Source: Burkholderiales bacterium Ga0077543 (GTDB lineage: Bacteria > Pseudomonadota > Gammaproteobacteria > Burkholderiales > Burkholderiaceae_C). From it: a DNA stretch of 62,238 nt. The notes beneath the pieces were generated by a model, which saw nothing but the letters and a program-made list of their open reading frames with translations, had not been told where the DNA came from and searched no databases. Positions 34,824-43,926 of this stretch are shown here, piece after piece. Numbering within the stretch: position 1 is the stretch's first letter; every line of letters begins with the position of its first letter. Location: positions 1 through 62,238 of the forward strand of contig LNET01000043.1 in the NCBI GenBank assembly GCA_001464055.1. Direction: 5' to 3'. Position numbers and translations under genes: made by a program.

Positions 34824-35951
34824 ATGACACTGCACGCTCTCCGTCGCTTCGGCTCGTTCAAGACCCTGGCCGCTGCCGGCCTACTGGCCCTGGGCGCCAC
34901 TGCTTTCGCCCAGGGCGAAAGCAAGGTGCTGAACATCTACAACTGGTCGGACTACATCGCACCCGACACGATCAAGAATTTCGAGAAGGAAACGGGCATC
35001 AAGGTCCGCTACGACAACTACGACAACAACGAGATCCTGCAGGCCAAGCTGGTGGCGGGCAAGAGCGGCTACGACATCGTCGTGCCCAGCGCCCACTTCG
35101 CGAAGACGCAGATCGCCGGCGGCCTGTTCCAGAAGCTCGACCGCTCGCAACTCACCAACTGGGGCAACCTGGACACCGCGCTGCTCGAGAAGCTGGCCCA
35201 GGTCGACCCGGGCAACCAGCATCTGGTCACCTGGATGTGGGGCTACGTCACTGTGGGCATCAATGCCGGCAAGGTGAAGGCCGCACTCGGCAGCACGCCC
35301 ATGCCGGCAAACCCGTGGGACCTGATCTTCAAGCCCGAGTACGCCAGCAAGCTCAAGTCCTGCGGCATCAACATGCTCGACTCGGCCAGCGAAGTGCTGC
35401 CCGTGGCGATGATCTATGCCGGCAAGGCCCCCTACAGCAAGGTGGCTGCCGACTACCAGGCCGCTGCCGCCGTGCTGAAGGCCGCACGCCCGAACATCAC
35501 GCGCTTTTCGTCTTCGGGCTACATCAACGACCTGGCCGCCGGCCAGTTGTGCGTGGTCATGGGTTACTCAGGCGACATCAACATCGCTCGCCAGCGCGCC
35601 ATCGACAACAAGACCGGGCACGACATCCAGGCCTTGATTCCTGCCACCGGCGGGACGCTGTTCTTCGACACGATGGCCATCCCCAAGGACGCCAAGAACG
35701 TGAAGAACGCGCATGCGTTCATCAACTACATCCTGCGTCCCGAGGTGCATGCCTCGCTGACGAACACCGTGTTCTACGCCAACCCGAATGCGGCCTCGAA
35801 GAAGTTCGTGAAGAAGGAAGTGGCCGAGAACCCCACGGTCTTCCTGTCTGCGGCCGATGTCGCCAAGCTGACGGTGCCCGATGCCGTGCCGCAGGACATC
35901 CGCCGCGTCCAGACCCGGGTGTTCACCAGCTTCAAGGCGAACACCCGCTGA
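34824..35951 (+). CDS. Polyamine ABC transporter substrate-binding protein (PotF/PotD-like)
   Basis: A 375-residue periplasmic binding protein. A signal peptide ends near TAFAQ. LNIYNWSDYIAPDTIKNFEKET is the classical PotD/PotF start, and GYDIVVPS and WMWGYVTVGIN are conserved. No potABC permease or ATPase genes are adjacent. Such orphan genes often serve a transporter encoded elsewhere. AAGG precedes the ATG. Confidence 0.92.
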   Translation: MTLHALRRFGSFKTLAAAGLLALGATAFAQGESKVLNIYNWSDYIAPDTIKNFEKETGIKVRYDNYDNNEILQAKLVAGKSGYDIVVPSAHFAKTQIAGGLFQKLDRSQLTNWGNLDTALLEKLAQVDPGNQHLVTWMWGYVTVGINAGKVKAALGSTPMPANPWDLIFKPEYASKLKSCGINMLDSASEVLPVAMIYAGKAPYSKVAADYQAAAAVLKAARPNITRFSSSGYINDLAAGQLCVVMGYSGDINIARQRAIDNKTGHDIQALIPATGGTLFFDTMAIPKDAKNVKNAHAFINYILRPEVHASLTNTVFYANPNAASKKFVKKEVAENPTVFLSAADVAKLTVPDAVPQDIRRVQTRVFTSFKANTR

Positions 35952-35985
35952 AGCGCGCGCAGCGCATGAAGCCGGCGGAAGATCG

Positions 35986-37680
35986 TCAGGCCTTGTGCCA
36001 GACGATCTTCTTGCGCGAACCGACCCAGGCGTCGTAGTTCTTCGCGAACAGGTCCTCGATCCGGTTGCGCTTGACCTTGAAGGTCGGCGTGATCAGGTCG
36101 TTGTCCACGGTCCAGGCTTCTGTCATCAGCACCAGGCAGTCGAGCTGTTCGTGCGGGTCCAGGGTCTCGTTGATGGCTTGCAGGTGCGCCGTCAGCGACG
36201 CTTCCAGTTCTGCCTTGCCTGCCGCGTCCTGCGATTTCTTCGCCGCGTCGACGTTCAGCATCAGCAAGGCCAGCGGCTGGCCCAGGTTGGCCCCGGTGAC
36301 GCAGCAGGCTTCGACCGCCGCGTTCATGACCAGCTTGTCCTCGATCGGGGCCGGAGCCACGTACTTGCCCTTGCTGGTCTTGAACAGGTCCTTCACACGC
36401 CCGGTGATCTTCAGCCGGCCTTGGGCGTCGAGCGAACCCTTGTCGCCGGTGTGCAGCCAGCCGTCTTCGGTGAAGGCCTGGCGCGTCAGCTCGGGTTCCT
36501 TGTAGTAACCCAGCATGTCCCAGGGCGTCCTGCACTGGATCTCGCCGTTGGCCGGGTCGATGCGGCACTGCACCGAGTCGTAGGGCCTGCCCACCGTGCC
36601 CGCGGCGTCCAGACCGCCTTCGGTGATGTGCGTGGCGCCCAGGTTCTCGGTCATGCCGTAGCCCTCGGCCAGGCGCAGGCCCAGCCGCGAGTACCAGCGC
36701 AGCAGTTCCAGCGGCATCGGCGCCGCGCCGCCGGCGGCGAAGATGCAGTCCTGCAGACCCAGGGCCATGAGCACCTTCTTCTTGACGATGCCGTTGAGGA
36801 TGGGCAATTTCAGGAACAGGTCCATCTTCTTGGGCGGCATCTTGACCGAGATGCCCTGCTGGAACTTCACCCACAGCCGCGGCACACTGAAGAACACCGT
36901 GGGCCGGGCGCGTTGCAGGTCGGTGGTGAAGGTGTCCAGGCTTTCGGCGAAGAACACGTGCATGCCGGTGGCCAGCTGACCGTGTTCGACCAGGGTGCGC
37001 TCGACCACGTGCGACAGGGGCAGGTAGCTCAGCATGCGGCCGTCTTCGCGCAGAGGGATGCGCTTGAGTCCGTCGGCCACCGCCAGCGCGAAGCTGCCGA
37101 AGGTGTGCATCACGCCCTTGGGCGCGCCCGTGGTGCCCGAGGTGTACATGATCGTGCACATGTCGTCGGCGGCACGCTCGGGGTGGCCCGGCATCGGCGA
37201 CGTCTTGGCAACGATCTCGTCCCACAGCGGGTAGTTCTTCAGCGCTCCGGCCGGGGCCAGCGGATGGGCGACGCAGGGCAGGCCCGCCGGGATGCCCGGC
37301 TTCATGCCTTCCCAGCCGTCGAGCTTGCCGACGAACAGCAGCTTGGCTTCGCTGTGCTCGAGGATCTGGCGGATGGTGCCGGCCGCCAGCGTCGGGTACA
37401 GCGGCACCGAGACGAAACCGGCCATCCAAATGGCGAAATCGCTCATCAGCCAATGGGCGGTGTTCTTTGACAGCAACGCGACGCGTGAACCCGGCGCCAG
37501 GCCCAGGCTCTGCAGGTGCGTGGCCATGCGGCGGGTCTGGTCGAGCACTTCGGCCCAGGTGTAGTCGCGCAGCGGGCCTCCGCCCAGGGGCTGGGTCAGG
37601 GCGACGCGGCCGGGGGCCTTCTTCTCCCAGTGATAGAGGCGCTGAAGGGCAAGCGAGTCGGGAGTGGCGGTGATGGCCAT
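35986..37680 (-). CDS. Long-chain acyl-CoA synthetase/AMP-forming ligase
   Basis: A 564-residue adenylate-forming enzyme. The P-loop YTSGTTGAPKGVMHT lies near residue 180; GYGMTENLGATH is the A5 motif; the hinge region reads TGDKGSLDAQGRLKITGRVKDLFKTSKGKY. The lid-linked C-terminal Lys region is present. Family members (FAA1/long-chain fatty-acid CoA ligase) load fatty acids onto CoA. Start ATG 37680. Convergent with the polyamine-binding protein gene. Confidence 0.92.
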   Translation of the reverse strand: MAITATPDSLALQRLYHWEKKAPGRVALTQPLGGGPLRDYTWAEVLDQTRRMATHLQSLGLAPGSRVALLSKNTAHWLMSDFAIWMAGFVSVPLYPTLAAGTIRQILEHSEAKLLFVGKLDGWEGMKPGIPAGLPCVAHPLAPAGALKNYPLWDEIVAKTSPMPGHPERAADDMCTIMYTSGTTGAPKGVMHTFGSFALAVADGLKRIPLREDGRMLSYLPLSHVVERTLVEHGQLATGMHVFFAESLDTFTTDLQRARPTVFFSVPRLWVKFQQGISVKMPPKKMDLFLKLPILNGIVKKKVLMALGLQDCIFAAGGAAPMPLELLRWYSRLGLRLAEGYGMTENLGATHITEGGLDAAGTVGRPYDSVQCRIDPANGEIQCRTPWDMLGYYKEPELTRQAFTEDGWLHTGDKGSLDAQGRLKITGRVKDLFKTSKGKYVAPAPIEDKLVMNAAVEACCVTGANLGQPLALLMLNVDAAKKSQDAAGKAELEASLTAHLQAINETLDPHEQLDCLVLMTEAWTVDNDLITPTFKVKRNRIEDLFAKNYDAWVGSRKKIVWHKA

Positions 37681-37807
37681 GATGGGCGGGTGGGCCGCCG
37701 GGGCGACCCTGATGCTTGGGAGACCCGCGAGGCTACCGAAGCGCGCTGTCCTGCAACAGCAGGACTTCCCGCAAGCCCGCGCTCGTCGAAACCGGCCGCC
37801 GCTGCCT

Positions 37808-38626
37808 TCAGGCGTCGGCGAGCTCGGCTTCGGCCAGCGCCTCGCCCAGGCGCTGCAAGGCGCGTTGCACCAGGGTGGCGTCGAGATCGGCCTGTGGCGC
37901 CAGCGCCTCGGCTGCCGCGGCCACGGTGCCGGGAGCATCGAGCCAGCGCGCGGCGAGCACCGACAGCGCGCAGATCGGACGCTTCGCCAGCGCTTCGGGC
38001 AGGCGCAGTTCGGCCTGGGCCGCGACATGATGGCGAACGCTGGCCACTGCCGCGGCGCCCAGGCCCCAGCTCTCGCACAGCGCCGCGCCCAGCGCGTCGT
38101 GGCTGACACCGAAGCCGGTGTGTTCCAGCTGGACCAGTTCGGTGTCGTTGCGCGCCGCGCGCAGCATCGCGCGGTAGTGTTCCGGCGCGTGCCTGAACAG
38201 CACGGCTTTGCCGCATTCCTCGAATAGTCCGGCCGAATGTGCAGCCCAGGCGTCGAGCGAGAGCGCCGAGGCCAGCCGCCCCATCAGCAGGCCGCGCCGC
38301 GAAGCGCGCTGCCAGATCGGGTCGAGTTCCGGCGCGGGCGGAAAGGCGGCGCGCAGGCCCATCTCGAAGGTGATGGCCGCCACCTCGCGCATGCCCAGGT
38401 AGGTGATGGCCTGCTGTACGCTTTGCACCCTCCCCTTCAGGCCATACAGCGACGAGTTCACCGCCTTCATCACCGCCGAGGCCAAGGCCATGTCGGTTTC
38501 GATCAGGGTCGATGCCGCCTGCAGGTTGATCTCGTCGTCGGCCAGCAGCAGCGACAACTTCACCAGCGCCTGCGGCTGGGCCGGGATGTCGATGTCCAGG
38601 GTTCGAAGTTCGGAGTTCACGGACAT
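37808..38626 (-). CDS. HDOD-domain signalling protein
   Basis: A 272-residue protein consisting mainly of an HDOD domain: PAQPQALVKLSLLLADDEINL, TDMALASAVMKAVNSSLYGL and VQQAITYLGMREVAAI are conserved blocks. No EAL or response-regulator domain is attached. HDOD proteins act in motility, biofilm and stress pathways; no target can be named. Confidence 0.9.
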   Translation of the reverse strand: MSVNSELRTLDIDIPAQPQALVKLSLLLADDEINLQAASTLIETDMALASAVMKAVNSSLYGLKGRVQSVQQAITYLGMREVAAITFEMGLRAAFPPAPELDPIWQRASRRGLLMGRLASALSLDAWAAHSAGLFEECGKAVLFRHAPEHYRAMLRAARNDTELVQLEHTGFGVSHDALGAALCESWGLGAAAVASVRHHVAAQAELRLPEALAKRPICALSVLAARWLDAPGTVAAAAEALAPQADLDATLVQRALQRLGEALAEAELADA

Positions 38627-39002
38627 GGCAGCGGGGCGAAGCGTGGGTGCGCCATGCTAGGCCGCCAGAACGCTGAGCTTCGGGCTGCAGTGGCGGGTGA
38701 AGACCTGCCAGTTCTTCGATTGCCTGCAGCAGCGGCTGCACGGACACAAAAAAAGCGCCTGCGGTGCGGCGCTTTCGACCGGACGGCTCGTGGCCGGCGG
38801 TGATGTGTCTTGCGCAGCACCGCCTTTTGGCTGACTGCGGCCTTGTGAAGGCCTTTTTGCGACCCGATGACGGGCCTGCTTGTGATGTCTCCTCTGACCT
38901 CCGCCCGACGCCAGGGTGTCACCCGGCGGTGCGTGATGCACGAATGTAGTGCGGCGCCTCTGCATCCGGCCATCAGGACTAACCCGTCGCGTCGCGCTGC
39001 CT
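38627..39002. other. Intergenic region with a strong terminator, possible small RNA
   Basis: About 375 bases between marC and the HDOD gene. No convincing protein gene: the open frames have no ribosome-binding site or family match. The minus-strand terminator at 38748-38775 lies about 230 bases after marC, far for a simple 3'-UTR. The region in between could encode a small RNA or a long trailer. Confidence 0.4.
38748..38775 (-). terminator. Intrinsic terminator between marC and the HDOD gene
   Basis: On the minus strand AAAGCGCC, loop of 8, GGCGCTTT followed by further T residues (7 in all). A good intrinsic terminator. Confidence 0.8.
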
Positions 39003-39644
39003 TCAACGCGCGAGGTGGCTGCCGAGTACCGGAAACAGCTTCATCAGACCGTCGGCAAGCAGTTCGACGGCCATCGCTGCGAGGATCAGGCCCATCAACC
39101 GTGTCATGACGTTGATGCCCGTGCTGCCCAGCACACGGGCGATGCGCCCCGACGCCGAAAAAACAGCATAGGTGGCCAGGCCAATGACAACGCCGTAGCC
39201 CACCAGGACGCCCAGTTCCCAGAGGTGGCGGGTCTTTTCTGAATAAATCACCATGGTCGAGATGGTTGCCGGGCCGGTGAGCAGCGGAATCGTCAGTGGC
39301 ACGACGGCGATGCTGGCGCCGGCATCGACCTTCTGGTCGCCCTCTTTCACGTCGTCGGGCTTGGTGTCGGCCGGCTGCGCGTTCAGCATGGCCAGAGAGC
39401 TGATCAGCAGCAGGCAGCCGCCGCCCACCTGGAACGATGCCAGCGAGATGCCGAAAAACTCGATGACCTTCAGTCCGGCCAACGCGCTGACGGCGATGAC
39501 GACGAAGGCCGAAAACGCGCTGATGCGCATCGTGCGCATGCGCTGCTCGCGGCTGAAGTTCTGGGTGAAATGGATGAAAAACGGCACGACACCGATCGGG
39601 TTGACGATCGCCAGCAGGGCGATGAGCGGCTTCAGAAGGTCCAT
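39003..39644 (-). CDS. MarC-family membrane protein
   Basis: A 213-residue protein with six predicted helices. IALLAIVNPIGVVPFFIHFTQNF is the diagnostic MarC N-terminus; the pattern PLTIPLLTGPATIST and the late NVMTRLMGLILAAMAVELL are conserved. The family was once linked to multiple antibiotic resistance but its function is not known. Followed by the 375-base intergenic region. Confidence 0.94.
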   Translation of the reverse strand: MDLLKPLIALLAIVNPIGVVPFFIHFTQNFSREQRMRTMRISAFSAFVVIAVSALAGLKVIEFFGISLASFQVGGGCLLLISSLAMLNAQPADTKPDDVKEGDQKVDAGASIAVVPLTIPLLTGPATISTMVIYSEKTRHLWELGVLVGYGVVIGLATYAVFSASGRIARVLGSTGINVMTRLMGLILAAMAVELLADGLMKLFPVLGSHLAR

Positions 39645-39777
39645 GGGGTGATCGTAGGTGCCACGGGCTGGCGTCGGCGCCCCGCCTTGGTGCGAAGGAA
39701 GAACGGGCCTCGTCGGCGCCCTGGCGCTTCGAGGGTTTGTTCGGGGGCATCAAAACAACAATTGACCATTTCGAAGC

Positions 39778-39810
39778 TTTACACGCTCGGGAAACTGAAC
39801 TTCATAATAC
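39778..39810 (+). promoter_or_regulatory. Candidate promoter of the RNA-binding protein gene
   Basis: TTTACA/TTACAC (39778-39784) and CATAATAC (39803-39810) are the best -35/-10 pair in a conspicuously AT-rich stretch, with 18-19 bases between them. It would give a leader of about 90 bases before the GTG start. Confidence 0.45.
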
Positions 39811-39906
39811 GGAGTCTGTGTCTGGCAGCCGCACCTTTCGCCTGATTGGTTCACGCAGGGTTGAAGCTCCACATGGTTACTTTTGGATTTCGATAGAGGG
39901 CTCCCC

Positions 39907-40434
39907 GTGGGAAACAAACTGTACGTCGGCAACCTGGCTTATTCGGTCCGCGATGATTCGCTGCAACAAGCGTTCTCGCAATTCGGCAGCGTCACTTCTG
40001 CCAAGGTCATGATGGACCGGGATACCGGCCGCTCGAAGGGCTTCGGCTTCGTCGAGATGGGTTCTGACGCCGAAGCGCAATCCGCCATCAATGGCATGAA
40101 CGGTCAGGCGCTCGAAGGGCGCGCCATCGTCGTCAACGAAGCCCGCCCCCGTGAAGAGCGGCCGGGTGGCTTTGGCGGCGGCGGTGGTGGTGGCAGCCGT
40201 GGCGGCTATGGCGGCGGCGGCAGTGGCGGCGGCGGCTACGGCGGCGGCGGTGGTGGTGGTGGTGGCGCCGGCGGTGGCGGTGGCGGCGGTCGCAGCCCCT
40301 ACGGCGGTGGCGGTGGTGGCGGCGGCCGCAGCCCGTATGGCAGTGGCGGCGGCGGCGGTGGCCGTGGCGGCTACGGCGGCGGTTCCGGCGGTGGCGGTGG
40401 CGGTGGCGGCAGCCGCGGCGGCTACGGCGACTGA
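39907..40434 (+). CDS. Glycine-rich RRM RNA-binding protein
   Basis: About 175 residues from GTG 39907. One RRM domain (residues 1-80): RNP2 KLYVGNLAY and RNP1 KGFGFVEM are intact. Residues about 88-175 are almost pure Gly with scattered Arg, Ser and Tyr in GGYGG, RSPYGG and RGGYG units. Bacterial members of this family often respond to cold and act as RNA chaperones. A strong terminator follows. The Gly tail is encoded by mixed GGC/GGT codons and may vary in length between strains. Confidence 0.93.
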   Translation: MGNKLYVGNLAYSVRDDSLQQAFSQFGSVTSAKVMMDRDTGRSKGFGFVEMGSDAEAQSAINGMNGQALEGRAIVVNEARPREERPGGFGGGGGGGSRGGYGGGGSGGGGYGGGGGGGGGAGGGGGGGRSPYGGGGGGGGRSPYGSGGGGGGRGGYGGGSGGGGGGGGSRGGYGD

Positions 40435-40471
40435 AGTTCCGGGCCGGCAGTCTGCCGGCCTTCCATCCGAA

Positions 40472-40504
40472 AGGCATGTGAAGTTCGCGTCACATGCCTT
40501 TTTG
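40472..40504 (+). terminator. Intrinsic terminator after the RNA-binding protein gene
   Basis: AGGCATGTGA, 8-base loop, TCACATGCCT followed by four or more T: a 10-base perfect stem, 38 bases past the stop. A second GC hairpin, GGCCGGCA-GTC-TGCCGGCC, precedes it at 40442-40460. Confidence 0.9.
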
Positions 40505-40533
40505 CATTGCTGCCGGCTTGCTTGTCGTCGCTC

Positions 40534-40839
40534 TCAGTAGCGTTCGGGTCGCAAGACGGCCACCGGGCTGAAATACATCGCGACATGGTAGTGACGCGCG
40601 TAGACGCGCATCACGTGCTCGGCAACGGAATCAGCCACCTCGTCGCTGCAGACGAGCTTGAGTTCGACAGTGCGATCGGCTTCCCATGCGCCTTCGCGTT
40701 CGCCGTCCTGGCCGGCGCTGCGCACATCGGAGATCGTCCATGCCTGCACGCCGTGCTGGCGGGCGTCGCTGATCAGCAAGCGCTCGATGGCTGCTTCGGC
40801 GACGATGACGAGCAGTGTCTTCGGGTGTCGGGTGGTCAT
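40534..40839 (-). CDS. PII-like protein partner of SbtA (SbtB-like)
   Basis: A 101-residue ferredoxin-like PII-type protein: TLLVIVAEAAIERLLISDARQHGVQAWTISDVR is the conserved SbtB-like start. The Cys-containing C-terminal redox loop of cyanobacterial SbtB is absent. Its ATG overlaps the SbtA-like stop (ATGA). In cyanobacteria SbtB binds adenine nucleotides and regulates the bicarbonate transporter; the same role is inferred here. Confidence 0.83.
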   Translation of the reverse strand: MTTRHPKTLLVIVAEAAIERLLISDARQHGVQAWTISDVRSAGQDGEREGAWEADRTVELKLVCSDEVADSVAEHVMRVYARHYHVAMYFSPVAVLRPERY

Positions 40840-41780
40840 GATGTGAGGAAGCGGGCCAATTCGATGTACATCGGAATCCCGATCACGAGATTGAACGGAA
40901 AAGTGATGCCCAATGCCACGGTGATCGACAAGGCCGCATTCGCCTCGGGCACGGCCATGCGCATGGCCGTGGGCGCTGCGATGTAGCTGGCACTGGCGCT
41001 CAGCGTGGCCAAGAGCGCGACGCCGCCGGTCGACAGCCCGAGCGCCATCCCCACCCCAGCGCCCAGCAGCGCCAGCACCGGTGGCGCGCCCAGCCCGATG
41101 ACGAGCACCGCCACGCCGAAGCGTCGCACCTCGGCCAGCCGGCCGCCCGCCACCAGGCCGAGTTCCAGCAGGAACAGCGCGAGCACGCCCTTGAACGGAT
41201 CGACGAACACCGCTTCGATCGGGCGCACACCGGCGTCGCCAGCCACGGCGCCGATGGCGATACCGCCCAGCAGCAAGAGCACGCTCTTGCCGAAGAGCAC
41301 GTCGTGGGCCAGCGAGCGCCAGCGCGTGGGCGGAGCCTCCGGGCTGCGGCCGGCCCAACGGGCCAGCAATATGCCGGCGGCCAGGCCCGGGGCCTCCATC
41401 ACCGCGACCCAGAGCGCGGCATGGCTTTCATAAGGCACGTTGGCGCGCTGCAAGGCCGCCGTCGCGACGGCGAAAGTGACGACGCTGACCGATCCGAAGT
41501 GCGCCGCCAGCGATGCCGCGTCCACGCCGGCCAGCCGCAACCAGCGCAAGATCGGGAACAGCAGGAACGGGATGGTGAAGCCGAGCGCGATGCAGGCCAG
41601 TATCTGCGGCAGCAGGTCGGCCAGCGGCTGGCGGCTCAGTTCCAGTCCGCCTTTCAGGCCGATGGCCAGCAGCAGATAGATCGACAAGGTCTCGTACAGC
41701 GCCTCGGGCAGGCGCAGGTCGCTGCGCACGAGGCGGGCGAACAGGCCCAGCAGGAAAAAGAGGACGACGACGTCAATCAT
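40836..41780 (-). CDS. Sodium-dependent bicarbonate transporter SbtA-like
   Basis: A 314-residue membrane protein of the SbtA/DUF897 family with about ten helices. The pattern GLKGGLELSRQPLADLLPQ, FGSVSVVTFAVATAALQ and the late SASASYIAAPTAMRMAVPEANAAL are family blocks (the two inverted repeats carrying the binding site). Likely bicarbonate or another small anion with Na+. Coupled to the SbtB-like gene. No carboxysome or RuBisCO genes are in the window. Confidence 0.9.
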   Translation of the reverse strand: MIDVVVLFFLLGLFARLVRSDLRLPEALYETLSIYLLLAIGLKGGLELSRQPLADLLPQILACIALGFTIPFLLFPILRWLRLAGVDAASLAAHFGSVSVVTFAVATAALQRANVPYESHAALWVAVMEAPGLAAGILLARWAGRSPEAPPTRWRSLAHDVLFGKSVLLLLGGIAIGAVAGDAGVRPIEAVFVDPFKGVLALFLLELGLVAGGRLAEVRRFGVAVLVIGLGAPPVLALLGAGVGMALGLSTGGVALLATLSASASYIAAPTAMRMAVPEANAALSITVALGITFPFNLVIGIPMYIELARFLTS

Positions 41781-41830
41781 GTCTGTGGGGATGCTGCCAG
41801 CCGGCGTGACGGGCCTGCCACTGGCGGGGG

Positions 41831-42613
41831 TTATCGATCCAGGGTCCGGCGCGGCTTGCGGCCACGCCCGGATGCGAGCCTGTCGAACCAGGCGTTCGGC
41901 AAGGCCCGCATCAGTTTGGCGACCACGCCCATCTGCCAGGGTATGACGGCATAGCTGCGGCCCGCACCGATGGCACGCATGGCGCGTTCGGCGAAGTCTT
42001 CGGCACTCATCAGGAAGGGCATCGAATACGGGTTGCGCGCGGTCAGTGGCGTGGCGATGTAGCCCGGCAGCAAGGTCACCACGCGGACCCCGCTGCCGCG
42101 GCATTCGCCACGCAGGCTTTCGCAGTAGGCCACGACGCCGGCCTTGCTGGCGCAATAGGCACCGTGACCCGGCAGCCCGCGGATGGCGGCGACGCTGGCA
42201 ATGCCGACCAGCGTGCCCGAGCGCCGCTGGCGCATGCCGGGCAGGAAGGGATGGAAGCTCGCGGCCAGACCCAGGTTGTTGGTGGCGAAGGTATCGCGCA
42301 TCACGTCCAGGTCGGCGCGCTCGGCAGTGTCCATGCCGACGCTGATGCCTGCGCTGGCCACCACCACGTCGGGCAGCCCCTGGAGGGCCAGGCATTCGCG
42401 CGCCGCGGCAATGATGCTGTCGGGCTTCGCGACGTCGGCGCCATAGATGCAGGCCCTGTCTGCACCCAGGCCTTGGGCCTGGGCCCAGGCTTGAAGGTCG
42501 GCCGTGCGCCGGGCCACCAGGGCCAGTCGCCAGCCGGCTCTGGCGTAGCGCGCTGCCAGGGCCTGGCCGATGCCGCTGGACGCCCCGGTGATGAAGATCA
42601 GCGGTGCGCTCAT
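41831..42613 (-). CDS. Short-chain dehydrogenase/reductase
   Basis: A 260-residue classical SDR: TGASSGIGQALA at the N-terminus, NNLGLAASF, catalytic Ser in VGIASVAA, and Tyr/Lys in YCASKAGV. Followed by GYIATPLTARNP. Substrate unknown. It starts 22 bases after lptC in the same direction, so it is probably in the kdsD-kdsC-lptC transcript, where lptA-lptB would be expected. Confidence 0.92.
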   Translation of the reverse strand: MSAPLIFITGASSGIGQALAARYARAGWRLALVARRTADLQAWAQAQGLGADRACIYGADVAKPDSIIAAARECLALQGLPDVVVASAGISVGMDTAERADLDVMRDTFATNNLGLAASFHPFLPGMRQRRSGTLVGIASVAAIRGLPGHGAYCASKAGVVAYCESLRGECRGSGVRVVTLLPGYIATPLTARNPYSMPFLMSAEDFAERAMRAIGAGRSYAVIPWQMGVVAKLMRALPNAWFDRLASGRGRKPRRTLDR

Positions 42614-42635
42614 CCGGCTGGCTTCCTGCGTCCGT

Positions 42636-43292
42636 TCATCGCGCGCGCGGCGGCAGGCTCAGCCGCATCGGGCCGCTCAGGTCCAGCTTTTGGGTGGGGT
42701 GGTCGTAGACCAGCCCGTTGGCGCGCATTTCCGTGGCGCCATGGGTCACCACCACCGGCTGGTTCGACAACACGCGCTCGGTCACGAGGAAGGCGTGCAG
42801 GAACTCGCTGCGCATGACCAGCGGCACGCCTGCGGCGTCGTTGCTGGTGACCGTGGCCTCGCCGATGAGTTGCACCTCGCTGCCGTCGCCATTGGCCACG
42901 GCATGGCGAGCCTGGGCCAGCGTGACACGCCCGTCGGGGCTGATGGCGCGGATGCGCACCCCGTCGATCTCGATCCGGTCGGTGGCCGGCAGGTGGCGCA
43001 AGAGCGCGCCTTCCAGCCGCAGCTTGAGTTCACCGCGCGCATCGAAGCGTTCGATGGCGAAGTCGGTCATCGTGTAGTCGGGATCGGTGCGAAGCGGCTG
43101 TCCCGTCGCCGGGCCGATCGGCCCCGGCGAGTTCTCGACCAGCCACCAGGTGCCCAGCGCCAGCAGCAGCATCAGCAGCAGGGGCAGGAACGACACCAGG
43201 GCCCCCAGCGCACGCCTGTGCCAGGCTTCGCGATGCGGCTGGCGCGCCGGCGCCGCCGGCGCCAGCAGCGCCATGGTGGCGTTCGGGTTCAC
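42636..43292 (-). CDS. lptC: LPS export protein LptC
   Basis: About 218 residues from GTG 43292; an ATG at 43274 or a GTG at 43358 are alternatives. A single membrane helix (ALVSFLPLLLMLLLALGTWWLVEN) is followed by a periplasmic LptC beta-jellyroll, with the conserved DPDYTMTDFAIERFDARGELKLRLEG. It bridges LptBFG and LptA in lipopolysaccharide transport. Downstream lptA/lptB are absent here. Confidence 0.88.
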   Translation of the reverse strand: MNPNATMALLAPAAPARQPHREAWHRRALGALVSFLPLLLMLLLALGTWWLVENSPGPIGPATGQPLRTDPDYTMTDFAIERFDARGELKLRLEGALLRHLPATDRIEIDGVRIRAISPDGRVTLAQARHAVANGDGSEVQLIGEATVTSNDAAGVPLVMRSEFLHAFLVTERVLSNQPVVVTHGATEMRANGLVYDHPTQKLDLSGPMRLSLPPRAR

Positions 43293-43350
43293 GATGCGCT
43301 CGCTTGCCGGTGGCGCACTCCCGGCCGGCCGGACCTGCTGACGCGCTTCT

Positions 43351-43926
43351 TCAAGCACCGTCCAGGGTCTGCAGATGGCCCTGCAGCAGTCCGGCATAGC
43401 GGCCGGCCGCCATCAGCAGCAGGTCGCAGAACTCGCGTGCCGCGCCGTGACCACCCGGCTGGCGGGTGACGAAGTGGGCGATGGCCTGCACCTCCAGGTG
43501 GGCGTTGGCCGGAGCACAGGCCAGCCCGGCGCGTGCCAGCAAGGGCAGGTCGGGCCAGTCGTCACCGATGGCCGCGACATCGGGCCATTCCAGTTCCAGC
43601 CGGGACAGCAAAGCGTCGGCCGCGGCCAGCTTGTCGCTGGCGCCGTAGACGGCGTGGTTCAGCCCGAGGTCGGTCACGCGGCGCCGCACCGCGGCCGAAT
43701 CGCGGCCCGTGATGATCAGCGGTTCGATGCCGCCCTGTTTCAACAGCTTCAGCCCATGTCCGTCGAGCGTGCTGAAGGCCTTGAAGCCTTCACCCGCTTC
43801 GCCGATGTAGATGCGACCGTCGGTGAGCACGCCGTCGACGTCGAAGATGGCCGCCTTCATGGCCAGCCCGCGGCCCTGGGCGCGCAACAGCAGTTCAGGC
43901 GCAAAGCTGAGCACGGGCGTGGCCAT
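43351..43926 (-). CDS. kdsC: 3-deoxy-D-manno-octulosonate 8-phosphate phosphatase KdsC
   Basis: A 191-residue HAD phosphatase. The nucleophile motif is AAIFDVDGVLTDGRIY; motif II IITGRDS; motif IV IGDDWPDLPLL. It removes phosphate from KDO-8-P in lipopolysaccharide core synthesis. The ATG shares one base with the kdsD stop (TGATG). Confidence 0.95.
   Translation of the reverse strand: MATPVLSFAPELLLRAQGRGLAMKAAIFDVDGVLTDGRIYIGEAGEGFKAFSTLDGHGLKLLKQGGIEPLIITGRDSAAVRRRVTDLGLNHAVYGASDKLAAADALLSRLELEWPDVAAIGDDWPDLPLLARAGLACAPANAHLEVQAIAHFVTRQPGGHGAAREFCDLLLMAAGRYAGLLQGHLQTLDGA

Noticed and set aside
38657..38965. A 102-codon minus-strand gene in the marC gap
   Set aside because: It runs through the intrinsic terminator, has no ribosome-binding site and no family resemblance.
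40171..40431. A CRISPR-like or satellite repeat
   Set aside because: The repetition is low-complexity Gly codons in frame with the RRM domain, without spacers.
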